A stretch of DNA of 64,000 nt from Kibdelosporangium sp. MJ126-NF4 (GTDB taxonomy: Bacteria; Actinomycetota; Actinomycetes; Mycobacteriales; Pseudonocardiaceae). The notes beneath the pieces were generated by a model that did no database searches, was not told where the DNA came from, and saw nothing but the letters and a program-made list of their open reading frames with translations. A program made the position numbers and the translations under genes. Of this stretch, positions 1 through 8,360 are shown piece after piece (within the stretch, counting starts at the first letter, position 1; every line of letters starts with the position of its first letter). Where the stretch lies: NCBI RefSeq assembly GCF_000826545.1, contig NZ_CDME01000002.1, positions 806,001 to 870,000 of the forward strand, read 5' to 3'.

Positions 1-300
1 GACGACGTCAGCGAGCGCGGCGCCCGATACTTCCTGGCCCACTATGACGTAGTAGATCTTGTCGAACGCTTGGTCAATCTCCGGACGCTGGCATACCTCA
101 AGGGCCAGCGTTGTTTTGCCGAAGCCGCCAGCGCCGGTAATTCCGGTGGTGATGCCGACCTTTTTGTCGGACTTTCCGTCCAAGAGGTGCTGGATGATCC
201 GTTCAGTGAGGTCTGGCCTAAAGGTTGGCCCGTAATGATCAAGGGCGTTGGCGGGAATGGGTAAACGGCGGCGGTGTGCGTGGTTGGGGCGGCTGGCCAT
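1..300 (-). CDS. NB-ARC/AAA-type P-loop NTPase, N-terminal part (runs off the left edge)
   Basis: The first 100 residues of a reverse-strand protein are visible, from an ATG at 300; the rest lies outside the window. After a basic N-terminus (MASRPNHAHRRR) and a helix reading DLTERIIQHLL, there is a Walker A loop, GITGAGGFGKTTLA, at about residues 54-67. The following stretch (ALEVCQRPEIDQAFDKIYYV) is typical of NB-ARC ATPases, where the strand after the first helix receives the substrate domain. In actinomycetes such proteins are usually STAND regulators with C-terminal repeats, but that half is not here. Family assignment rests on the P-loop and its surroundings; function is unknown. Confidence 0.75.
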   Translation of the reverse strand, partial: MASRPNHAHRRRLPIPANALDHYGPTFRPDLTERIIQHLLDGKSDKKVGITTGITGAGGFGKTTLALEVCQRPEIDQAFDKIYYVIVGQEVSGAALADVV

Positions 301-820
301 GACCGCCTGACCGGCCTCCCTGACCACACGATCCGCCGCTGTTGCCCATCCCGTCAACACTCCTGATCATTACGGGACAACCTTTAGCAGGATCAGCCCA
401 GGTGAACCCGGGGAAGTTGGATGAGATGAGGTCTCAGACATACCCTGGATCGCCTCCATAAAATTCAGATTCACCCAAATGGCTCAGTTTGGCTTATGAT
501 TCGGGACTTTCGGCCCATCCTTGTAACGTTTAATAGCGCGGCAGCGAAAAAGGGTACTGAGGTGTCACAAAAGGCGAAACTGGATAAATTGCCCGATATC
601 CGCTTGCAGGGCACCTAAACCCTTATGGGGCTGACAAGATGGCTAAAACAACATTAAGTGCACTGAGTGCGGCACGCAGCACGCCGGCAGTTGGAGCGCG
701 ACCCAGTGCCCTGACTGCGCCAAGAAGGCAGGTCAGTCAGAATCCGACCTGGATGACTGACTTCTACCAGTCCGATCAATCCAGCCGTCAGCCCAAGCCG
801 CGAACCGACAGGAGAACCCA
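301..820. other. Intergenic region without a supported gene
   Basis: About 520 bases between the NTPase start and the small gene at 821. The stretch from about 430 to 620 is noticeably less GC-rich than the rest of the window, as expected for a promoter region serving the divergent genes. A 63-codon reading frame at 639-830 has no ribosome binding site and arginine/serine-rich shadow-like composition, so I do not call it. Confidence 0.4.
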
Positions 821-988
821 ATGCCCATGAACCTTCCCCCGGAACCGGCCGCGATCATCAAGAGCATCAACGACATCCAGGACGGCGCGGAAGCCGACGC
901 GGAAGCCCGCAAGCTGCGGGACAAGATCAAGAACGACATGGAACAGGGTGTTGACCAGAGCAACCGGCCCACCACGAGCGGCAAGTGA
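821..988 (+). CDS. Small hypothetical protein (55 aa)
   Basis: ATG at 821 is preceded by GGAG at 811-814, a well-placed ribosome binding site. The product begins MPMNLPPEPAAIIKSINDIQ and is rich in acidic and basic residues (AEADAEARKLRDKIKND), predicting a mostly helical soluble peptide. It ends five bases before the next gene's ATG at 993, so the two are likely cotranscribed. I recognise no family. The good RBS, codon use and tight spacing are the reasons for calling it. Confidence 0.6.
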   Translation: MPMNLPPEPAAIIKSINDIQDGAEADAEARKLRDKIKNDMEQGVDQSNRPTTSGK

Positions 989-992
989 TCTG

Positions 993-1601
993 ATGTCCGA
1001 TCGGCAGGCGTACCACGCATCTACTATCGAGTGGTCCCGCATCCGCGTCTTCGCACAGCGCGTTGCTAGAGAAACACGTACGCCTGCAGAGCAAGGCATC
1101 TCCTACACCACCACGGCGTATCAGACCGTGACCAAGCAGGTCGAGGTGAAGTACGGCATCTTCAATCTGTTCACCAAGCCCGAGCGGACGAGCGAACGGG
1201 TAGAGGTCAACAAGCAGGTCGATGTGGTTGGACGCCATTGGGTTCTCGAACGACGCAACCACCACATCGAACAGACCACGATGGAACGGACCAACCAGGA
1301 GACCACTCACGAACAGCACTTTGTCGTGTTGCTCGCGGACGGCAGCCTGAAGAAAGTCATCCTGATAGAGACGGAGAACGTGAACACGGCACACGGCCGC
1401 TATACGTTCTTCTCCATCCACGAGCACACCGTGCACGACCTCAGCACAAGCGACGTGGAAGCCATGGACTTCGAGAAGCGTCACTACTCGACTACCAAGG
1501 CTCACGTCCAAAACTGGGGTGACCGCGAACCCGGCAAGCAGTTGTTAAGCCACGCCAAGGGTGTCGGCCTCACCAAAGCGCTCAAGCGTCTGCTGGCGTA
1601 A
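993..1601 (+). CDS. Hypothetical protein (202 aa)
   Basis: The chosen start (MSDRQAYHAS) lies just after the upstream small gene's stop; the frame is open further upstream but that part overlaps the neighbour. The protein is hydrophilic, with no signal peptide or membrane segment. A central region rich in threonine, glutamate and histidine (HHIEQTTMERTNQETTHEQH) is followed by a strand-like segment (FVVLLADGSLKKVILIE) and a basic C-terminus. No domain is recognised. Composition and codon use look genuine. Confidence 0.6.
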   Translation: MSDRQAYHASTIEWSRIRVFAQRVARETRTPAEQGISYTTTAYQTVTKQVEVKYGIFNLFTKPERTSERVEVNKQVDVVGRHWVLERRNHHIEQTTMERTNQETTHEQHFVVLLADGSLKKVILIETENVNTAHGRYTFFSIHEHTVHDLSTSDVEAMDFEKRHYSTTKAHVQNWGDREPGKQLLSHAKGVGLTKALKRLLA

Positions 1602-2108
1602 CGTTCACGGCTGCAATCGCCGGCCGCGCGCGGCAGCTACTGGACTGCGTCTCCGAGGAGCTCCCGAACCTGGCCCAGTTGAGGTAGGAACCGTATTCGA
1701 CCGAAACGGAGCTCGTACCAGGCCACGGTGGCTATCCGTCTCGGCCACTGTAGACAGTCCGGACGCTGGGCCTGCGCACACAGGCCCACAAGGCCCCGTT
1801 CCAGGCATATTCGGTTCCTACCCCAACGCGAAGCCCTCGGCGTCGTCGCGATCGGCATCGAACTGGTCGACCCGCCCCGGCCCGCCTGACTCCCACCACG
1901 GGCAGGTCCCTCGGCAGTCGCCGATCACGCGACCGCCGGGGGACACACACCGCCCCGGACCTGGTGCCCGAGGCGAACAACAACCTGTCCGGGGTGGTGC
2001 CGTGGTAAGCCCGATCCTCGTCGCAGGTCACGAGGGCCAACCCCGAGCAGTGGCTCACCGACCTGGCCAACGAACAACCCAGCAACGTTCTCACCGAGCA
2101 CCAGGGCA
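1602..2108. other. Degenerate region, no intact gene
   Basis: Open frames exist on both strands but their products are proline/arginine/glycine-rich and look like shadows. Two short plus-strand stretches read like ends of former genes: one ending about 1888 (ALGVVAIGIELVDPPRPA then stop) and one ending at 2128 (ANPEQWLTDLANEQPSN, about 35 codons then TAG). They are in different frames. I read this as decayed coding sequence rather than a functional gene. Confidence 0.35.
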
Positions 2109-2651
2109 CTACAGAATCGGACAAGTAGCTCCGGACAGCACCCCAGATTTCCGTCCGGGCCTACTTGTCGTCGCGCTGGCCAGTGGCCTGCCTTCCGACA
2201 GGTCTGTCCGGACGGGACACGCGCAGCCCATGTACTGCCGCTTGGCCCCCGCGGTGTGTTCGCCCTGTTTCTCCTGACCGGATTCATCCAGCGCCGCCAC
2301 CCGCAGCTCCCGGTCGCCCAGCTGCTCGGCCACATACCGTCGCACCAAACCTTGTACGACTGCGTCACGTACCTGGACCGTGGCGAGAAGCTCCGCTTGC
2401 TCGTTGAGCTTCACCTCGGGAGCGCCGTTCGGATGCAACACGACAAGAGCCTGCACGACCTGGTCGCGCGTGATGTTGAGGTTGCTCGCCTCGACGTTCG
2501 GCACGATCCAGAGCGTGAACATCTGATCGATCAGCGCGTCCGCACTCAGTCCAGGTTGGTCCGACTGGCTCACGGCAAGAGCGTAGGTCCACGTCCTCTG
2601 CACAGCCACGGGATTTCGTTCCGCAGGGCGACCACGACCAACGATGGTCAC
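2109..2651 (-). CDS. Hypothetical protein (180 aa), possibly C-terminally altered
   Basis: Reads from a GTG at 2651. Residues about 25-130 look like authentic protein, with a hydrophobic core (ALIDQMFTLWIVPNVEASNL) followed by acidic/basic helices (VKLNEQAELLATVQVRDAVV). The last 45 residues are arginine/serine/proline-rich and unlike the rest, so the original C-terminus may have been lost when the neighbouring sequence joined. No family recognised. It sits downstream of, and on the same strand as, the broken FAD monooxygenase at 2648-2990. Confidence 0.4.
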   Translation of the reverse strand: MTIVGRGRPAERNPVAVQRTWTYALAVSQSDQPGLSADALIDQMFTLWIVPNVEASNLNITRDQVVQALVVLHPNGAPEVKLNEQAELLATVQVRDAVVQGLVRRYVAEQLGDRELRVAALDESGQEKQGEHTAGAKRQYMGCACPVRTDLSEGRPLASATTSRPGRKSGVLSGATCPIL

Positions 2652-2990
2652 GCAGAGCGGGACTGAATGGCGAGGACCTGGGCGGCAAGGTCACGAGTGA
2701 GGTCGCTGTCAACTACGCGGGAATAGCCGTTTTTCGTAAGCGCCGAGCGCGACCTCGATGTCGGGTTGCTCGACCAGCTCGTTGGCCAGGTCGGCGCCGT
2801 CGTACATGGCGAGGTTCGCGCCCACGCCGGCAAAGGGTGACATTAGATGCGCGGCGTCGCCGACGAGCGTCACGCCGGGTAGCCTGTCCCAGCTGAGCCC
2901 GACAGGAAGGGCGTAGATGGGCCGGAGCAACGGGGGTGTACCTACGGAACATCGCGTCTTCGCGTCTTCGCGACTCTAGCTCGGCCATCC
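2648..2990 (-). pseudogene. FAD-dependent monooxygenase, C-terminal remnant
   Basis: The frame ending at 2709 carries the classical second FAD-binding motif of aromatic-ring/TetX-type hydroxylases: [19 protein letters not shown], followed by [17 protein letters not shown]. Upstream (to about 2990) the reading frame must shift to continue ([20 protein letters not shown]). Downstream it shifts again to end in DSDLTRDLAAQVLAIQSRSA. The N-terminal Rossmann half with GxGxxG is absent. Only about a quarter of a normal ~380-aa enzyme remains, in at least three frames, so it cannot be functional. Confidence 0.7.
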
Positions 2991-3276
2991 ACCTTGTGCG
3001 CCCCGGGGCCGCTCACGCTGCACCGCGAGGACCTGGCCGTCCCCGCCGACCAGGCCGGCGCCCCGATCCGGATCGGCTACACGCGCTGCACACGCGCTGC
3101 ACGCTCACAGCAGATGCGACGCCGTGCCGAAATGCTCCGCTGCCTCAAGTTTCCCGATCTCACTCTGGACGCGCTGTCGTCGTCCCGCTCAATCCAGCCG
3201 GACAGCGCTGTCTCCCAAATGACCGCTGCACCCACGCCCGGGTGTTCGATCCTGCGGGGGAGCGACGCCCGGCGAA

Positions 3277-3954
3277 TCAGCCCTCTGTCTTTGCCCAGTC
3301 GGCCCGGATGTGGCGCAGATGGGCGTGGACCAGTTCCTCCAGGCGTGCGGCGTCGCGGTCGGCGATCGCGGCGAGGATTTCGCGGTGCTCCCGCGCGGAA
3401 TCGGCCAGCGCTCCACGTTCGGCGAGGTTGTCCAAGCCGTAAAGGCGGGTCTGGTCGCGCAGGGTGGCGACGGCGTCGACCAGGCGCTTGTTGCCGCCGC
3501 AGCCGAGCAGGTCGAGGTGGAAGCGCCGGTCGGCATCGAGGAAGCGGACGACATCGCCCGCCTCCGCCGCGTCCTCGACGTCCGCGGCGAGCCCGCGCAA
3601 CCGATCGAGATCGGCGTCGGTGATCCGGGCCGCGGCCTTGAGCGTGCCGGGCAACTCCAGCAGGACTCGCATTTCGTAGACCTCGTCGAGGTCCTGCTCG
3701 CTCATCGGGACCACCCGGAATCCGCGGTTGCGCACCGGCTCCAGCAGACCCTGGTTGACCAGCGTGAGCATCGCTTCTCGCACGGGACTGCTGGACACCT
3801 GCAGCCGCGCGGCCAGCGCCGACGCGGAGTAGATGTCGCCGGGGCGGATCTCGCCAGACACCAGCGAGTGCCGGACGAGTTCCAGCACCTGATCCCGCAG
3901 GCTGGTGTGCCGCAGCAGGCCGACGGTGGGCTCGGCCACGCGGTCCCCCTTCAC
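3277..3954 (-). CDS. GntR-family transcriptional regulator (FadR/FCD type)
   Basis: A 225-aa protein with an N-terminal winged helix (about residues 15-85, including SALAARLQVSSSPVREAMLTL, the characteristic GntR recognition helix) and a C-terminal all-helical FCD ligand domain (about 95-215). The FCD part shows the usual metal-site pattern: DADRRFHLDLL and a later EHREILAAI. FCD regulators generally repress catabolic operons and are released by a pathway acid. It is divergent from the molybdopterin oxidoreductase operon. The 84-bp gap between them contains a near-perfect 26-bp palindrome that is its likely operator, so it probably controls both itself and that operon. Confidence 0.9.
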   Translation of the reverse strand: MKGDRVAEPTVGLLRHTSLRDQVLELVRHSLVSGEIRPGDIYSASALAARLQVSSSPVREAMLTLVNQGLLEPVRNRGFRVVPMSEQDLDEVYEMRVLLELPGTLKAAARITDADLDRLRGLAADVEDAAEAGDVVRFLDADRRFHLDLLGCGGNKRLVDAVATLRDQTRLYGLDNLAERGALADSAREHREILAAIADRDAARLEELVHAHLRHIRADWAKTEG

Positions 3955-3993
3955 CTGTTCTTGACTTCCTGGCTGCCGCGATGCATCTTACAC

Positions 3994-4019
3994 GTCACCG
4001 GTATCCGGTTACCGGTGAC
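3994..4019. promoter_or_regulatory. Probable GntR operator, 10-bp inverted repeat
   Basis: GTCACCGGTA and TACCGGTGAC are perfect inverted copies separated by TCCGGT. The palindrome lies in the divergent gap between the GntR gene and the oxidoreductase gene, starting 45 bases before the latter's ATG. Position and symmetry fit a dimeric repressor site; binding is inferred. Confidence 0.65.
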
Positions 4020-4038
4020 CGATTACTCGAGAGTAACA

Positions 4039-7000
4039 ATGAGGTCCGAGGTACGCGGCTACTGCACGCTGTGCCGCTCGCGATGCGGCGCGATCTACAC
4101 CGTCGAGGACGGCACGATGGTCGGCGTCCGGCCGGATCCCGACCATCCGACCGGGGCGGCGATGTGCCCGAAGGGCCGGGCGGCGCCGGAGATCGTGCAC
4201 AGTCCCCGGCGGCTGACCACCCCGCTGCGGCGCACCACACCGAAGTCAGATCCGGACCCGAAGTGGGAAGCCATCGGCTGGGACGAGGCCCTCGATGAGA
4301 TCGCCGCACGACTCGGCCGCATCGCCGCCGAGAGCGGGTCGGAAGCCGTCGCGTTCGCGGTGACCTCTCCGAGCGGGACGCCACTGTCGGACTCGATCGC
4401 CTGGATCGAACGGTTCGTCCGGCTCTTCGGCAGCCCGAACATCTGCTATTCGACCGAGAACTGCAACTGGCACAAGGACTTCGCCCACGCGTTCACCTTC
4501 GGCTGCGGAATGCCGGTACCGGACTTCGCGAGCACCGACCTGGCCGTGCTGTGGGGCCACAACCCGGCGAAGTCGTGGCTCGCACAGTCGGCGGCGTTGG
4601 CGGAGGCGAGGGCGAACGGCGCGGCGCTGGCGGTCGTCGACCCCCGGCGTTCGGCCGCGGCGCGTGAGGCCGAGCACTGGCTGCGTGTGCTGCCGGGTAC
4701 CGACGCCGCGCTGGCGTTGGGTGTCGCCGACCAGGTCCTCCGCAGCGGTGGCTTCGACGCCGGTTTCGTGCGCGCATGGTCCAACGCGCCCCTGCTGGTC
4801 CACGCCGACACCGGGCGTTTCCTGCAGGCCGGAGAACTCGAACCGGGGCTGGCCGGGTATGTGGTGTGGGACGAGCAGGCGGCGTCGCCGCGTCCCTACG
4901 ACACGCGTTACCCGGCCGCGCGCCCGGAAGACTTCGCGCTGCGGGGACGGCGCCGGATCCACACGGTGTCCGGGACGGCGGACTGCATCCCCGCGTTCGA
5001 GCGGTACGCCGACGCCTGCGCCGCGTGGCCTCTGGAGCGAACCAGTGCCGTCACCGGAGTCGACACGACGGCGCTGGTGGCCTTCGCCGAGGCGCTGACG
5101 TCGGCGAAGGCGGTCTCCTATTACGGCTGGACCGGCATCGGCCAGCACGCCAACGCCACCCAGACCGAACGGGCCATCGCCACCCTGTACGCGCTGACCG
5201 GAAGTTTCGACGCGCCCGGCGGCAACGTCGTCCTGCCCCGACTGCCGGTCAAGGCCGTCACCGCGCCCGATCAGCTTGCGCCCGCCCAGCGCGCGAAGGC
5301 GCTCGGGCTCGACGAGCATCCGCTGGGACCGCCCGCCAACGGCTGGATCAGCGCCCGGGCGCTGTGCCGGTCCATCCTGACCGGCGAGCCGTACCGGACC
5401 AGGGCGATGGTCGGCTTCGGCGGCAACATGCTGCTGTCCCAGCCGGATCCACATCGGACCGCCGCGGCGCTGCGCGACCTCGAGTTCTTCGTGCACCTCG
5501 ACCTGTTCGCCAATCCCACCGCGGACTTCGCCGACATCGTCCTGCCGGTCACCAGCCCGTGGGAACACGACGCGGTCAAGGCGGGCTTCGAGATCACCGG
5601 GCGCGCGCAGGAACACGTCCAGTTCCGGCCGCGCATGGTCGCCCCGGCCGGTGGGGCGCGTTCGGACACCGAGATCGTGTTCGACCTCGCCTCCCGCCTC
5701 GGCATGGGGGCGGACTTCTTCGACGGAGACCTCACAGCCGCCCGCGACCACGTGCTCGCCCCGCTCGGGCTGACCACGGCGGACCTGCGCGCCAAACCCG
5801 GCGGCATCCGTCTTCCCCTCGAGACCCGGCACCGCAAGTACACCGGCATCGCGAAGGACGGTACGGTGACCGGATTCGCCACACCGACCCGCCGTGTCGA
5901 GTTATATTCGCAGCGCCTAGCCGACCACGGCTATCCACCGGTCCCGGAGCACACTCCGCGCCCCGACTCGGACCCGCGCTTCCCGCTCTTGCTGACATGT
6001 GCGAAGAACGGCTACTTCTGCCACAGCCAGCACCACGGGATCACCTCACTCAGGAAGCGCTTTCCCGAACCGACGGCGGAGATCGCCGCGGACCTCGCCG
6101 ACGACCGCGGTATCGAAGACGGACAGTGGGTGACGATCTCCACGCGCAACGGCTCGGCGCGGATGCGTGCAAGGATCGACCCCGCACTGGGCCCGCGAGT
6201 GGTCGTCGCCGAATACGGCTGGTGGCAGGCCGCCCCCGACCTCGGACTACCTGGCTCCGACCCGCGCCAGGCCGGTGGCGCCAACTACAACCTGCTCGTC
6301 GACGACACCGACCACGACCCGCTCAGCGGCGCGGTCCCTCTGCGCTCCACCGCCTGCGACGTTCATCCGGTGAAGGACGAACGCTGGAGCGGGCGCCGTG
6401 AGTTCGTCCTCACCGACATCACCGCGGAAACCACCGACGTCCGCGCACTGCGGCTGTCCCCAGCAGAAGGCGGGCCACTGCCGGACTTCCGGCCGGGGCA
6501 GCACATCACACTCACCGACGGCCGTGGGATCACCCGAAGCTACTCACTGACCGGGCCCGCCGAGCCCGGCGACGACGCCGGATACCACGTCGCGGTGCGC
6601 CGCGTCGACGGCGGCCAGTTCTCAACCAAAGTCCACCATGGACTACAGGAGGGAGACCGGGTCGAGGTCACCGCCCCTGGCGGACCGTTCGTGATCCCCG
6701 CCGACATCGAGTTCCCGGTGGTGCTGCTGGCCGCCGGGATCGGGATCACCCCGTTCCTCGGCTACCTGGAAACACTCGCCGCCCGCGGCGGTACCGTGCC
6801 GAAGGTCGTTCTGCACCAGGGAAACCGCGATTCGACGACGCACGTGTTCGCCGCGCGGATCCGGGAACTCGCGAAACGGATCGACCGCCTGACCGTTGTC
6901 GACCACTACAGCAGGCCGTCCGGCGCCGATCGGGAACACGTCGTGCCCGGCCGAATCCGCGCCGAGCACGTCGACGCCGAGCTGATCCGAAGCCGGGCCC

Positions 7001-7392
7001 GGTTCTACCTGTGCGGCCCCGAAACCATGCTCGCCGAACTCACCGCGGGGCTCATGGCGCGCGGCGTTCCCCGATTCGACATCTTCGCCGAGAAGTTCCA
7101 CGCCGCTCCCCAGAGCGTCGACCTCCCCGCCGACGCCGAAGCAGACGTCCACTTCGGACGATCGGGGCGGACACTGCGCTGGCACCGCGCCGACGGCACG
7201 CTGCTGGACCTGGCCGGACGCGCCGGGATCACCCTGCCAAGCGGCTGCCGGGTCGGCCAGTGCGAAAGCTGCGCCGTGCCATTGCTGGCCGGACAGGTCG
7301 CGCACCTGATCGCCCCGGCCGAGGACCTGGCCGACAACACCTGCCTGACCTGCCAAGCCGTACCACTCACCGACCTGACCCTCGACGCCTGA
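4039..7392 (+). CDS. Molybdopterin oxidoreductase fused to flavin reductase and 2Fe-2S ferredoxin
   Basis: A 1117-aa three-part enzyme. Residues 1-60 hold a 4Fe-4S site (C9, C12, C16, C43). Residues 60-780 are a bis-MGD catalytic domain of the nitrate/formate reductase superfamily, with C142 in ENCNWHKDF as likely molybdenum ligand and a C-terminal MopB-binding barrel. Residues about 788-1030 are an FAD/NAD(P) oxidoreductase (RSYSLTGP flavin motif, LLAAGIGITPF nucleotide motif, FYLCGPETML). Residues 1039-1117 are a plant-type ferredoxin (C1070, C1075, C1078, C1105). The fusion is built to pass electrons between NAD(P)H and a Mo site in one cytoplasmic chain. The start (MRSEVRGYCTLC) places the Fe-S motif at the N-terminus; the open frame continues upstream across the operator and is not coding there. 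Substrate unknown. Confidence 0.9.
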   Translation: MRSEVRGYCTLCRSRCGAIYTVEDGTMVGVRPDPDHPTGAAMCPKGRAAPEIVHSPRRLTTPLRRTTPKSDPDPKWEAIGWDEALDEIAARLGRIAAESGSEAVAFAVTSPSGTPLSDSIAWIERFVRLFGSPNICYSTENCNWHKDFAHAFTFGCGMPVPDFASTDLAVLWGHNPAKSWLAQSAALAEARANGAALAVVDPRRSAAAREAEHWLRVLPGTDAALALGVADQVLRSGGFDAGFVRAWSNAPLLVHADTGRFLQAGELEPGLAGYVVWDEQAASPRPYDTRYPAARPEDFALRGRRRIHTVSGTADCIPAFERYADACAAWPLERTSAVTGVDTTALVAFAEALTSAKAVSYYGWTGIGQHANATQTERAIATLYALTGSFDAPGGNVVLPRLPVKAVTAPDQLAPAQRAKALGLDEHPLGPPANGWISARALCRSILTGEPYRTRAMVGFGGNMLLSQPDPHRTAAALRDLEFFVHLDLFANPTADFADIVLPVTSPWEHDAVKAGFEITGRAQEHVQFRPRMVAPAGGARSDTEIVFDLASRLGMGADFFDGDLTAARDHVLAPLGLTTADLRAKPGGIRLPLETRHRKYTGIAKDGTVTGFATPTRRVELYSQRLADHGYPPVPEHTPRPDSDPRFPLLLTCAKNGYFCHSQHHGITSLRKRFPEPTAEIAADLADDRGIEDGQWVTISTRNGSARMRARIDPALGPRVVVAEYGWWQAAPDLGLPGSDPRQAGGANYNLLVDDTDHDPLSGAVPLRSTACDVHPVKDERWSGRREFVLTDITAETTDVRALRLSPAEGGPLPDFRPGQHITLTDGRGITRSYSLTGPAEPGDDAGYHVAVRRVDGGQFSTKVHHGLQEGDRVEVTAPGGPFVIPADIEFPVVLLAAGIGITPFLGYLETLAARGGTVPKVVLHQGNRDSTTHVFAARIRELAKRIDRLTVVDHYSRPSGADREHVVPGRIRAEHVDAELIRSRARFYLCGPETMLAELTAGLMARGVPRFDIFAEKFHAAPQSVDLPADAEADVHFGRSGRTLRWHRADGTLLDLAGRAGITLPSGCRVGQCESCAVPLLAGQVAHLIAPAEDLADNTCLTCQAVPLTDLTLDA

Positions 7393-7401
7393 GGAGCCAC
7401 C

Positions 7402-8335
7402 TTGCTCACCATCACCGCCGACGACACCGCCCGAGCACTGGCCTTCGACACGCTGATCCCCGCACTGCGCGAAGGTTTCCGCCGCGGCGCCCACACACCC
7501 GACCGGCACACTCACAGCCTCGACGAGAATTCCGGGGCCTCCCTGCTGCTCATGCCGTCCTGGAGCGACGACGCGTATCTCGGGGTCAAGCTCGTCACCA
7601 TCTTTCCCGGCAACAACGCGCTCGGGCGGCCTGCCCTCTCCTCGGCCTACATCCTCAGCAGCGCCACCACCGGCGAACACCTCGCCGTGCTCGACGGCGA
7701 CGAGCTGACCCGCCGCCGCACCACAGCCACCTCGGTACTGGCCGCCTCCTACCTCGCCCGTCCCGACAGCGAGGTCCTGCTCGTCGTCGGCGCCGGGCAC
7801 ATCGGCAGGATGCTCCCCGCCGCCTACCGCAGCCGATTCGACCTGCACACCGTCCTGGTCCACGACACCGACCCGGCGGCCGCACAGCGGCTGGCGGACA
7901 CCCTGCGCGCCAACGGCCTCGGCACCGAGGTCGTCACGGATCTCGCCACTGCGACCGCGCGCCGACATCATCAGCTGCGCCACCCTGGCCACCACACCGA
8001 TCATCCGCGGCGAGTGGCTGCGCCTCGGCACCCACCTCGACCTCATCGGCAGCTTCCGGCCGCACATGCGCGAGGCCGACGACGACTGCCTCCGACTGTC
8101 CACCGTGTACATAGACACCCCGACCGCGCTGGCGGAATCCGGTGACCTCGTCCAGCCCGTCTCAGCCGGGGCCTTCGACCCAGCGACGATCGCGGGCACC
8201 CTGAGCCAGCTCTGCCGCGACGAGGTCGCCGGGCGCCACGATCCAGACCAGATCACCGTCTTCAAAGCCGTTGGCAGCGGCTTGGCCGACCTCGCCGCCG
8301 CCGAACACGTCCTGCGTAACCGCGCCGCCGCGTAA
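7402..8335 (+). pseudogene. Ornithine cyclodeaminase/mu-crystallin family protein, one-base frameshift
   Basis: The first 185 codons encode a normal OCD N-terminus and Rossmann motif (LLVVGAGHIGRMLPAAYRSR), after SLDENSGASLLLMPSW and YLGVKLVTIFPGN. At about 7951-7964 (GCGACCGCGCGCCGAC) one extra base shifts the frame. Reading on in the next frame gives ADIISCATLATTPIIRGEWL and IGSFRPHMREADD, exactly what the family needs, ending at 8335. Joined, the protein would be about 310 aa, a normal length. Members are NAD(P)-dependent enzymes that form or reduce cyclic/ketimine amino acids. It lies 9 bases after the oxidoreductase stop and 25 bases before the transporter. Either a recent inactivation or a sequencing error. 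Confidence 0.8.
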
Positions 8336-8360
8336 CTCACCGAGCAGCAAAGGAGCTGCC

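Noticed and set aside
639..830. 63-codon plus-strand frame before the 55-aa gene
   Set aside because: No ribosome binding site, shadow-like composition, and it overlaps the better supported ATG at 821.
1561..2277. 238-codon plus-strand open frame
   Set aside because: Product is proline/arginine/glycine-rich without hydrophobic core; overlaps the end of the upstream gene; no RBS.
4246..5832. Long reverse-strand frame (528 codons) opposite the Mo-enzyme
   Set aside because: Antisense of a well-supported gene in high-GC DNA; no domain, Arg/Gly-rich.
4776..6401. 541-codon plus-strand frame within the Mo-enzyme gene
   Set aside because: Alternative frame with extreme Arg/Pro content; the other frame has all family motifs.
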